Below, piece after piece: positions 24,052 through 36,400 of a stretch of 64,000 nt of DNA; within the stretch, counting starts at the first letter, position 1; each line of letters starts with the position of its first letter. The translations under genes and the position numbers were made by a program. Below the pieces are notes generated by a model. The model was not told the origin of the DNA. It ran no database searches and saw nothing but the letters and a program-made list of their open reading frames with translations. Origin of the DNA: Aptenodytes patagonicus (taxonomy: Eukaryota > Chordata > Aves > Sphenisciformes > Spheniscidae); assembly GCF_965638725.1 (NCBI RefSeq), contig NC_134982.1, positions 61,751,816-61,815,815 of the forward strand, read 5' to 3'.

Positions 24052-27000
24052 ACAATATACAAATGAAAAAAAGGCCAAATATAATTTTCAAAACCTCTAG
24101 TTGTCCTAGAGTATTAAGAAATCACATTGGGTCTTTTTTCCTGTGTATTTTCATTATCAGGAGACCTTCTGCTAAATGATGAAATCTTTAGGTGAAAGCA
24201 ACATTTTTTTCCTAGAAAAATGAAAGTATTTCCTGGCTCTGTCAACATGAGATTTTTTCGTTATGAAGTGTCTGGCTTGGCTGGCATAAATTGCCCTTGA
24301 AAAGATAATCTTGAATAAGAGATGTCAAATTCAAAATACTGCTAAAATCCTTCCCCTCCGCTCAGATAAAATTAGCACGTCACCTTGTGAATGGGCACAG
24401 TACCAACAGAGGGAATGGGCATAAGTGTTCACATGTCAGCAAAGTCTGGGTATTAGTCAGATTTCTGTCCCGGAGAGCTGTAATGTTTCAACTTTGGCTA
24501 ATGCATATCTCGTCATTACTGTAGTTGAAAGGTGGATTAACTCTGGAAAATTCAAAAATATTTTCCACTAAAATGACTTTCAGCTTCAGGTAAATGGGAT
24601 TCCAGGGTCTGGGAAAAAGAATGGGAAAAACTAACTGCAACACCTTTATCCTTCAGAAACATGCTACAAAAGGGAATTATGCACTTTGCAAAAATGTTTT
24701 TGTGGCCTCAAAGTGTTTCCTGCTAAATAACTCATCACTTTGTGGAAAATGCCTTGGTGACCTTCTGTGGCTTTCACTCTGCAGAACCTTGTACATATTT
24801 TCTGCTGAACAGGGCAGAAAATAAGCCCCATTTGGAGTTCAGCAAACCATCTGAATAAATCATGCTTCAAGTACGTGACCCAATTTCTTCTCAGCAGAAT
24901 ATCATACTCTGCTAATGGAAGTGTTCTGGTTTCAATATAGTTATCTTTTTCCTGGCAGTGAAAGGAAAACCTTGAACGTGGGTGTAGCTAGCAATAAATA
25001 TAAAGTCTTCAATGCAGACAAATGAGCCATGGTGAGATACTGGCAATATGGTGATTGCACAGCTGTGCTGATCCCTTGCTGACATGAGACAGCAATGAAG
25101 CAGCATACCCCACTTTCACCTTCCGTGTTTTCTTTTGAAGGAATTGCAACAAAAGCTAAAATGGGAATAAAACTTAGATTCCAAAGGGGAACTTAAAATA
25201 AAGTTTTAAATCTAAACTCCCTCAGCCTTTGGAGAAATCTGGATTTGGAGATGTCACGGCTGACTACTATTTCTTTGGTGGCTAACTCAAAATTCCGTTC
25301 CATTTCATAGCAAAATATGTACTTCTGTTTTTTTAAAAAAAATTATGTTATCTAAGATGTGTCTAATTTCTGGGGGCTTTCTTTTCATTCTTCAGGAATA
25401 TTTCCAACCTCCTTTCTTGAGTTCCCATTTGAAGTGTTGTTTGAATGCAACAGAATAACATTCTGTTGACATTACTGAAATAACTTGGAGACTGGAAAAA
25501 GCAGTATTCTACTTCATGTTCTTTCAAGCAAAGAGTGTCTTTCTTTCTTAGTCCCATGGGAAGGCCAAGAAAGACTTCCATTTCTTAGGATGGAGGTAGG
25601 TTTTTCCCTGTGATCAGATTTCTCTCACTGTTCTCCCAACATGTTTTCACGTGAAGATAAAGGTAAAGCTGTCAGCAGTCATTTAAACTATGCCAACTGA
25701 TTTGTCATTAGAGAAAATGAGGAATTATCACACAATTCTTCTGGCTCATAAAATGTATCTATTCCTCAAGTGAGGATGGCAACATGCACCTGGGGGTAAC
25801 AACAGCTAAGCTGCTGCAGTTTTTGCAGTTTATTGCTGCAATAGGAGTTAGGATGCATCAACAGCAAATTACAACATTGTGATCCAAGACCAGTGTTTCC
25901 TTAGACATTTTTGTTTAAGAAACTTAACATTGATGCTCCTTAAGTTCACCTGTTTTCTGTTCGTGTTTTGGGTATCACCAGAAGTGTTTCAGTTAATTAT
26001 TATTTTTTTTTTTTTTCAAACAACCCAGCACTTCTGTTTACGCTTTTAGTGTTATAGAGATGGTTTATAAGATATATTACAGGTTAACTGTCACATGTCT
26101 GAGAAATCTGAGAACTCTCATACTGAAAAATTACTAAACATGAAGTTTTCTTAAAATACCTTTTATAAACTACAGAAAAAATGATATTGAGAAAACTGTA
26201 TCATGAGTTTGCATCCAGATTCAGTTTTAACACATTTTAAACTCACAACTTTTTACTTTTTGTTTCAACCCTTAATTAACTGTGCTCTAGTCTAGCTTGA
26301 AAGGCATGCTCTTGCTTTATGTCTCAAAGTCACAAATGTAATCAACAGGGTGCAAACTGCTGTTGCAGCTATGATTCTCTAAAGTGCTAAGAACCATAGA
26401 CGTGATCCTGATTTCTAATCATATGTTTAACTTTAAACAGAGAAAAGAATGAGACCATCAGGCCAGACTGGTGGGATTGGATTTGGAGTATTCTGTAGAC
26501 TTCACATCTCAGCCCTCAGACTGCATGCATTATGTTAAGAAAACTGGAGGAAAAGTAGTTCTTCAGTAAGATGCCTACATTCCAGTGTGTTTTTTGCTGT
26601 GGTGCACTGTAACCCAGGAAGAGCGTGGATGTGGTGATTCTGCTTGTGGCTTTACCCTACTTTTTGTTTATTTATTTGGCCTTAAAACATTCCTGTTTAA
26701 AGATCACAAATAAGTAAACGTAAACCACATGGTATTGAAATAGTGCATGTTGTAAGGTTACTCGTGTAATAAAACTCCTACCTGTTAAGATAATTAGAAA
26801 TGATTTACACATTTAATCACACCTGCTATCTAGTAACTTTAGCACATGTTATAGGTGCCAGGTTTGCCCTGGGATAAGTGAAAGGGTTTTTTTTTGCTAC
26901 TGAACAACTCCAGTTTCTCCATCAAATCACCTTATCCAGTGCCTTACCCTTTCCCTGCCCAAGAGATCCAGGTTTTTTTACTTTCTTCCACAAAAGCCTT

Positions 27001-30000
27001 ACCTAAAACATCTTCATCGCTTCTCTCTACACTTGGTGCATGGTAATTACATTTCCTTTAGTATAAAAGCTATTTGGATTAGCTTTTCAGGATAGTGAAG
27101 GGTAAAGTGAGCAATCTGGGTATCCTGTTGTTACTCTCTCTCCTACCTTCAGAAGATATTACTGCATGACTAAAGAAATGGCCATTTACTAGAGACAAGA
27201 GACACATTAGTGCTTCACTATAAAAAATACCACCTGGCTGCGTTATGGAGAGGATGTAGAGTTAACAATCCCATTTTGATTATTTTTTTAAAAGGCATGG
27301 CTGACTTTATGACCATGAGTAACATTTGTCCTATAGTCATATGTATGCCAAGCTAAGTGAACTATATCTCATACTAGAGGTATTGTCCAAGAAGTGGTGT
27401 GAATACCTGTTAAGAATAACAATAAAATCAGCTATAGTAACTAGGATTGAGATCTTGCTAATTCCTCTGCTGACAATTTTCATGCTATTGATACACACGG
27501 AAGAAAAAAACTCAGTATATTTTTCAAAGTGCTTGTGGTCCTGGTAATAATGGGAAGAGATGAGGTATGTTACGAAAATGACTGGATGGCAGCCTAGCTC
27601 GTTGGGGACCATAGCTACATCACAGGAAAATGAGAACAGCCCATAGGCTACTCTGATCTCTTCTCAGATGTACAGAAAGGAACCAGCCTTGGCTCTGAGA
27701 AATGTAGCAAGCTTGCCTTTGGCTCCTCCTCAACTTTTCTGGGTTAAAAACTAGATAATTCCAAAGCCTTATAGGTTTTTTTTTAATAATTTACATTTTT
27801 TGTAATTTTTCCAAATTCATAGTAATTTTAGGAATGGTAAGTTTACTACACCTTAGTATTTTATTTGATTTTGGAAGTATAAAATCATAGAAGAGAAAGA
27901 CAAGTCATCAAGTCCATCAAACAAAGATTTCAACAAACTCTGCTGATATACTATTCAGTTAAGCAAAGAGCCCCAAGAAGACTGCTGTGTAAATACATAG
28001 TTTTACAACAGAAATAAGATTTGATTCTATTTTGTACAGGTGTACACTTGAGGCATTTTTGATACATTTTTGGCTTGCACCAAATGGGAGGAAGTACATA
28101 CATTTTTAATTTTTCATATTTGTTGTTTACAACACTGAATAAAGCACAAATTGCTACAGTAACACTAATATACTTTGGAAATTATTGCACTTATGGGGGA
28201 AAATCACTCTAATTTATAAAGCACTTTATAATGATGAAAATTTAGTGAGACAATAAAAGAAAAGATCCTATTCTGTAACCTTTACTCACATTGAACAGCT
28301 CATTTCTTTTTGCACTTTGCTATTAAGGTTACTGAATCTTTCATTGCTGTTGGTTCTTTGTGCCACATATATTATGTATCTTCAAAGGTTTATAAAAACA
28401 AGATATTTGGTGATCATGTGATTCTGTCTGAGGATGGCTGCAAGTGCACTTGTTAAAGGGAAAAACGTGCCGAGTAAGCTAGTAACAATTGAAGGAACAA
28501 CTGGGTCCCAGAGGGATGTCAGTTCAGAGCCTGGGTGAGGAGATCATCATGAGGTGATCAATCCTCTCATGGACCCCACTCTGCTCATTTAAATATCTGC
28601 GTGTTTTTTTTTTTTTAATGGGAAGTACATTTGTTCTGTTTCATTTTGTTTGCATTTATTTTACCTCTTGCTTGTTTTTCTGCTGCCTAGCTCTGAACTG
28701 TCACTCTGAATTGGATAATTGTTCCTTAGGAAATGTTAACAGTTATTAGTCTCAAGTCAACAGCATTTGTACTTGACCCATATGTGTTATTTTCTCCAAT
28801 GTGGAAAAGAGTAAGAAAAAGAAGCAATTTATACCTACTTCATTATTTGTTCTCAGAGTTGTAGCAGAAATGTGAATTTCATTTCTGAACATGAAAATTT
28901 CAAAATTCTAGCAGTAAATGTAGAATATGACTGTGATGACTGCTTGTTTTCAAATACGGTTATACATCTTACATCAGAGCACAGATTTATACAAAGAAAA
29001 CATGTTAACATATTTGGGGTTGGGTGCCTGTTTTCAGAAAATTGCTTACACTGTTTAACTAACCATTCTTATTTTTGAATTAAATCACTCAAATCACTGT
29101 AGCAAACCATTTGGACTGTTTAACAGCTTTCTTTGAAGTACTATTGCTTCAAGCATCTAAAGCTAATGAATCCATCTCCTAAAAAAATACATTTGTGGTG
29201 GTTGGGGGAGAGCCACTTGCTTTTTAGCTTTTTAAGGCATTGCAATCAATATTTTCCAGGCTAATAATAAGAGCAAGTAAGTAGTTGAGGTTCTGGTGTG
29301 TTCAAATGATCTCAAGGTCTAAGGACTGTGATAAGAAGACCAGGTATCACAGGCTTTGTAATAAAATCCTGCAAACTTGCAAGTTTTTTGTCTGTATTGG
29401 GTGCGTATTCTTTTCCTTTCTGCACTTTGCTGCAGCATTAAATTGTAAATTTCTTAGGATGAAATATTTAGTTAGCACGTGACTTCAATAAATAAATGGA
29501 ACTAACCTTTGTTATTTTACTTGAATTCGTATTTTGGGAAGCTTGGAAACTGAATACCCAGATTTATTTATGGGACAAATTATGTTAATGTTAGAGAATA
29601 ATGTCAAACACTATGTATATGACCAGCTGTAATAACCACAGATGTCTAAGTCCGATATCCCTGATGAAGATTTATGGTGCTGTCTCTTACTGCTAACTTG
29701 GGAGAAAAGAGTGTCTCAATTCTTGAATTGATTTCTCTCCACAAACGTGCTGTGCTGTGATGGCAGATGGCCAAATCAAAACCACTTTAAAATTAAAATT
29801 TATGTTAAGATAGAACGTCCAAGAACAAAAGTATTCATCCAAATCATACAAATTTATTCCATTCCCCCAGGGCGTGCTGTAATGGTATGTAGCTGCTAGC
29901 CTTTCAGTCAGCCCAGCCTGTCCCAACCTTAAGCCCTGCACCATCTAGAAACTTAAAGCAAACCCACATATGAAACTTGTGGACGGAAAAGCAGAAGTCT

Positions 30001-30189
30001 TTGGAAAGGGTGCATTTGCCAAAAAAAGGGGTGCAGATATAAAACATCAGGGAGTACAAAATATACGTTGAAATACAGTGTTTCCTCTTTTGTCTGCATC
30101 AGATAAATGTTTATGTCTGTTCACTGCTGTAAAATTGACTTTATGCATGGTCTGAGTTGAAGTAGAAACACAAAATAAAGACAGCTACA
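24052..30189. other. Downstream flank of PDZPH1, nothing recognised
   Basis: AT-rich DNA between the CR1 copy and the gene's polyadenylation site. No exon-like frame, LTR or octamer tail is seen. Regulatory elements of the gene could lie here, but nothing marks them. Confidence 0.5.
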
Positions 30190-30359
30190 AAGAAGGCAAC
30201 ATTGCTTTATGTTTATTTACTAATGCTTACAGAAGTTGTGAATGTATAGCAGTGCTAAAGATTACCTGCTGCTGGAGCATCTTTTGGGACAAATTATAAG
30301 ACATAGCATGGAATTTTTAATGGAAAACAGAAACTGAGGGGAAAAAATGAGCTTTCTTC
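30190..30359 (-). terminator. PDZPH1 3' UTR with polyadenylation signal
   Basis: On the minus strand an AATAAA hexamer occupies 30212-30217, about 145 bases past the stop. The sequence immediately beyond it is U- and GU-rich, as expected for a downstream cleavage element. Cleavage near 30190-30200 is inferred. A longer UTR using a later signal cannot be excluded. Confidence 0.55.
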
Positions 30360-30459
30360 TCACATCCTTGTCTCCTCCAGTGGCCTGTTCATGAAATCTT
30401 GGATTGCCTGGTGTAGGGGTAACCACTTGTTAATCGAAGCTTTCAATGCTGTAATCCAC
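30360..30459 (-). CDS. PDZPH1: PDZPH1 last coding exon, C-terminal helix of PH2 and stop
   Basis: The exon is 100 bases with acceptor CATTTCTTCTAG|GTGG. It completes the split Arg codon and encodes WITALKASINKWLPLHQ, then MNRPLEETRM and TGA (30360-30362). The Trp after the split Arg is the conserved helix residue, at the same intron position as in PH1. Confidence 0.9.
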
Positions 30460-33400
30460 CTAGAAGAAATGAAAGACTAATAATTGTCTCTGATCAAGTG
30501 TTATGCATGCATTTCTATACTCTTTGAAACACGGTTCTTGTAAGTGCTGTTTGTACAGCTGTGTTCCTATGTATGCTGATAGTAAGTGGATTGGAGAGAG
30601 GCAGGAGATGGAGGAGTTGACTATAACAGCAATGTCTTAACACCAGTTTCCAACATACTGAGAAGGTTTGTCCTTTGTTCATTAAATTAAAACCCTAATC
30701 CTGTAATTAGTAGGCTTTAGACAAGAATAACTCCCACTGACAGACGTGGAATTTGGCTGGATTATGATGAGGGAATTCACCTTCAGAACATGATTTCATA
30801 TGCCAATTTTATTTTTTAATTCTAATGGTCATTGTTGGAAGTAAATAATTCTTTGGAACGAGGAGGACATACTTTCCATTATCTCTAATGAGAGGTACCA
30901 TAGCTCTTCTGTTTAGTGTAATCACCCACACATCATTGTGAAAGGCACTTTACCCAGATTTCTTTCTGAACCTCTGCAAGCTAGCCTTGCTGTAGTTCCA
31001 GCATTGAAAATAGCAGAACTGATGACTCACGTGTGCCAGCATGTTGTACTGCAGTTTGACTAAAGCTACAATTAAAGGGAAATCTGGGGGAACAAGTGAA
31101 AACAGAATGAAAAGTTGTCACTAGATTTTCCCAAGCTACAGTGTTCCTGCTTTCCTAAAGTCTGGCAAATAAAATTGAAAAAAAAAAAAAAAAAAGGTTT
31201 GGTTTACCTTTTGTTTTCATTTACATTCTCTGCACATAAGTAGAAAGTTTTAAATTCTTCAGACGGAGGTTTGAGTTCAATTACAGATCTCTTGGAGCCC
31301 AGAGACTGTTCACTCACTGTATACCCCTGTAGGTAAAGGCCACCTGGACAGAATAAAATAGCATGCATCATGTATGTTGCAGATACCATTTATGAAACTA
31401 CTGCCAATTACAAGCATACCAACAATTCTTGCAAGTTGGATTTTCAGATGCCTCGTGTTGGGTGTTTCAACAGAGTTGTACAGAATTCACATATAAAATA
31501 TTTAAAAAAGTGAAAGTTCAGGTTTTTTTTCTGAAAAATGATTTGAAAATAGTGTAAAACATACTTCCTGTCCAGCAAGTGATCAGCAGTATAGTTTTAT
31601 TTAGCTTTTCATTAAATAAGAAGTGGCAAAATATTTTTTCTAGCTTTTGATGTTCTTTTTCTTTCCTTTAAAAACTAAAGGGATACGAATTTCAACATTA
31701 AAAAAAATCCTAGTGTCAGCATTGGTTCTTCTTGCGACCATTAGTAACTGGAACGTCATTGCAGGCCACACTAGCCATCTGTGAAGGAAAGGCATTAGAC
31801 AGAATTTGGTCTTCATGACATTTTCATTTTAGCTGTTTTTTGTTGCCTTTTTTTTTTTTCCCCAGATGTCACTCCACTGCAACAATGTATGTGTTCGCTT
31901 TATACACACAGGGCGAATAGCCAAAAAGACCTGTGGAGCTGATTAACTGCAGCTGAATGTTCCTGTTACTGTCTTCAGTGGCTGTATTTTTTTTTTAACT
32001 CTCACATGTAGTGACAAGAGCATCAAATTAATGCTATAACATTGAGAATGATATGGGGGAGTGAGAATCTACAGTGAAATTGGAAAAAACAATAGTTGCA
32101 ATAACAAGAGAATGGATACAAGAATTTGTACGTAGTAGAATATTTAAACACCAAAGTGACATATTTAGCAGTAGGAGCATAGGCTTGGGTGTCATAAATA
32201 CATAATACTTAATTTTTGCCTTTCCACCAATTAATTGCTTAGCTCTGGGCAAGCCTTAGCTTCAGTTTCACGTAGAGAGGAAATCACTGGTCATTTCATA
32301 TGTATGGCCTTTGGCAGCTAAAAAGTGCCATGTAAATGGTATAGACTATAAAGTGGAACACCTCTTGCCTGATCATGTGGCAAATAGCATAAACTCTAAG
32401 AAAACAAATTTCCCTTTTGATCTGGCTAGTAAGCAAAAGTACAACAGCATTTTCTTTCTGATTCTTCTAACTGCCAGCTTCCCTAGCACAGAGAGAGTGC
32501 ATTTGCAGGTCCTGACCCATCCCCTCTCCCTGCGGTACCTGTTTTTTTTTTTAAATACTGACTTTCATAGAGTTGTGCTTGCAGGCTCTCCTCAGGGCCT
32601 GAAACTCAGCTTGTCTATTTGCACTTGACCCCAGTAGCCTCATGTTGCTGCTTTCAAAGAGTGGCCAGACACCCTATTCTGGTATGGGGAGAGTTGCTAG
32701 ATGGCAGCTTTAGCTGCAAATGGCCATGGCTACACCCTGGAGCACCAACCTCTGCTGGAGTAGGGAAGTTCTGCCTATTGATGGGTGGGCTAGCTTTGCC
32801 AAGGTCATGTGAAAACCTGTGGCAGAGAAATCAGTCCGAGTTTATGATGTCCCTCCCTCCGAAGATGCTCCCTAACACACAGGAGTCAACAGCTTTCAGC
32901 AGACTGTCATCAGTGGGACTGGCTTAAGCCACTGTGAAGTGCTTTGGAAGGGTGGCTCTTGTCGCTGATACTTGCTCCTGAGGTAATGTGCACAGATCCT
33001 CACTAGCTCCATTCCAGAAAGAAAAATTCAGACCATGGGAGGAAAAGAAAAGAAGATGGGGGGGAATGAGGTGGCTATTTTATGAAAAGAGAGTAAGTCT
33101 GGTCTTCCTTTACTCACCTTCACAGAACAGAGTGAGTTTGCTGATAAGAAACTCTCATTAATGGTAAAAGTTCTATTTGGAAACTGCGGTGAAACATTTC
33201 TGCTTTAACAATCAACTAAAATCCAGCATCCGTCCCTACCTTGTGCAGGTGTAGAGCGGAGAGTGGCATAAAAGTACAAACAGCCATCTTTCAGAATGCA
33301 GTAGTGCTGAATCCAGACATCTTTGCTCCTGTCCAGCTGGTGGAGAAGGCCCAGGCACTCTGGGTTTTTGATAGCCAAGGGTGGAAGTGTAGTGTTATGC

Positions 33401-36400
33401 AGTGTGACATCTACCCACACGTGGTTCTGTAAAGTAAAGCATGTAATGAAAAGTTCTGATAAGAAATTAAGGAGGACTTGCTAGTATGAAAAGACACAAG
33501 CTCTAGTCCCCTGCTAGGAAATTAGCTTTTGTTGTGAAAATAATTTGAAAAGTCAACACTGAAAATGCAATTAGAAAAACCTACATTTGATGGCAAATAG
33601 CGACCAACTTCCACTTTCTTCTTTCAATAATAAATTGTCTTTTCTGCATCTGTTTTGTTTTTCAGGACAAGTTTTGCTGATAGAAACAGGATTATTTCAA
33701 AGCTGTATGAAGAAGCTTTTTTTAAAAAATTGTCTTGCTGATTGCCTGACTTCAGCAGTCTTTATGGTGTGTGATCTGGCAAAACAAGGTTCACCATCTA
33801 CCCTCTGGGTTCCAGAGAAAATGTGGTGGTGTCTGAGGCCTGAATACAGCACTCAGACTTGGATGGAAGCACTATCACAGACAAAATGTTTATGGATGCC
33901 TTCCCATCCCTTTCTGGAAAGCAGAGTCTTTTTCATTACTAAAATTATCCTATTGTCATTTACAGGTCAAGAAAAAGCTCAACCCATGACACACTGCCAT
34001 TGTATAGGCTATTTGTATGATAAGAGAATCCAAAAAGAAAATCAGGAAAAATAAACTGTTGTTTAATAAGACCAAGTTGTTTAATGTGAGATTAAAGCAT
34101 TTCTTCTTTTCCTTTAAATCTGAGAGGTGTTAAGAACTCAGCCTCTCCTAGTGTGTTTTGCTTATCTACAAGATATATTTCAAATTCTACATCAACCATT
34201 GTCATTGTCATTTGAAATCCATGGAGACAATGTGTGCAATATCAATAGTATCCTGATTGTTTCCAGACGGGTTTTCTTTTGTATTTATTTATGATATTTC
34301 TTTAGTATCCTTGACAAGGCAATGACGGAAAAAAGAGCTGGCACAATATATCTAGCTGTATTCTTTGTTATGAAGGGGAAACCTGCTGCGACTTATTGCA
34401 GCAAAGTGCGGAAGAGGACTTCAGTAATACTAGCTGTATTCATAAAATAGTTATCCTTGGAGATTCATTAAGACGACATAGTGTCAGTATATTGGTCTGT
34501 TAAATCATTGTGTTGTGAGCCCTACTGTACACACTAGCTATTGTAAAAAGTCAGTAACAAACAGTATAGCAAACAAAAAAGAAGGAAAATACAGCTTTTT
34601 CTATTCGACTGAATGGAAAGTCCAGTTAGAAGAAAGGAACAGATATAGTGTTCATTAAGAACAGAGGTTAGGCAATGAAAGCGACATATTAAATCAAACA
34701 TTTCTTTCAGAAAAGGATAGTTTGCTCAAAGACAAAACTAAAAAAGCTAAAGCAGTCAAAAATAAGCTGCAGTAGCACTGAAAGGAGCCAACTTACTGTG
34801 TTGTTACTGGGTGAATGCATAAGAGATCTTTCTGTATGTATAATGTTGGAACTTTTTATCCAACAAGTTATTTTTGCATGTTACACTAGAGAATGACTCT
34901 TTTGGTGTGTTTTCTTTGTCTGCCTTTATCCTCCTTTTTGACTCAGGGTATTTTTTTTTTCTTTTGGCTAGGGTACACACTTTAAATTGTTTGATTTATT
35001 TTTGCTGTTTTCAAGTATGTGGATTCCTTTGTATTCTTTTAAGAAACACTGCCAGGTAGAATATACTTGGAAACAAATTTGGGTTTGCGCTTACAATCTC
35101 ATCTGAAAGCTGAAGCCAAAAGAAATATATGTTTGATCAATTTTATTTCAGTGGAAAAGGAATTCAAGTAACAATAAACTCCTCCTTTCACTGTTTGGAA
35201 ACCTATCACTAAAGCACACTGCTGAAGGAATCACTCATGTGCCCTGGGTTGAGAGAAGGAGGAAAATAAATTTCTTTTTTCTTCTTTTTTTTTTCTTTTT
35301 TCACGGCATTAATGCAGGTTATAATCTGTACCTTGCAATTTTCTTATTTTTTTATTGATTATTTTATTTCATCTGCAAAAAAAGTAGACTTTGTTACTTA
35401 CTCTGCATTTGAGCCTCACATTCTTTCTGCTAAAAATCAAGATGGTTCAGTAGCTAAACCTTTTTAAAAAAAGATTTTGCAAATCAACAGCGTATTTTTA
35501 TAAAGGTGGTCTGCCTATAGGAGGAACGAATAAGAATCATGGGGCCAGGAAAGGGCAGGCTAAAGTGGCTTTGACCCTTTATGCTTCCAACCCTGGAAGT
35601 ACTAAAATTAGCTTTGCAGTTCCCAGTTCAGGGGTCAGCCAGGGCTTATTCGTACTAAATTATGTTGGGCTGAGCAAGGCCTCTCTGTAGCAGCTCAAGA
35701 CCAATTATGGCTATGTTTCTCCCAGCCATAGGGGTCAGCGGAGAGTATAGCTGTGTAAAGAGGCAGAGAGATAAGTCAAAGTTTATCTGCTAACTTATCT
35801 TTCTTCATCTCTGAAAATACAGGAAAAGAAGAACTCAGCATCCCTGTACCCCTCATCCACCTTCCTAATTTCTGTTGGAAAAAGCAGGTAGCTTGCAACA
35901 AAGGCAGACTTGCAGGGAATACTTAGAAAGATATAGCCCTTCTCTCCCTTTACTCCAAATAGTATCACCTAGGGCAGAACATGTGGTTGTGAGAGTCGCC
36001 TCTCCCCTTCCTCCCTTCCCACTACCCTCATTTTAGGTTATGTTTCTGAACCAACTTAAAGTTGCTGGTATATGCAGAGGGAGCATTTTGATTCATTCCA
36101 GCGCATGGCAGCAAAGCATATTTGCTGAGTCACAATAACGTCTGTGTATGGCTTTTAGATTGGAGCTGATTCACGTCCCAGCAGCCCAGAACAAAAGTAT
36201 GCAGTTTCCATGTTGCTGTTTGCACCTGACCATGTACAAATACATCTACTGTCTCTCCGTCTTCTGCACAATCTGTTGTACACATGCTTCTCACATAAAT
36301 AAAGAATTACCTGATGGACAGGATGCACTGCTTTATCCATAGCCTCCAGCCACCTATAATATGACAAAAAATGACAATAGCTTAGTTTGGTAGAGCAGAA

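Noticed and set aside
31330-31343. CTACAG acceptor nearer to the PH2 middle exon
   Set aside because: With the incoming phase 1 it leads to a TGA within a few codons; CTGTCCAG keeps the frame and the PH fold.
33587-34054. 155-codon plus-strand frame antisense in a PDZPH1 intron
   Set aside because: No domain or splice pattern is recognisable and the composition is that of translated intron; length alone is not enough.
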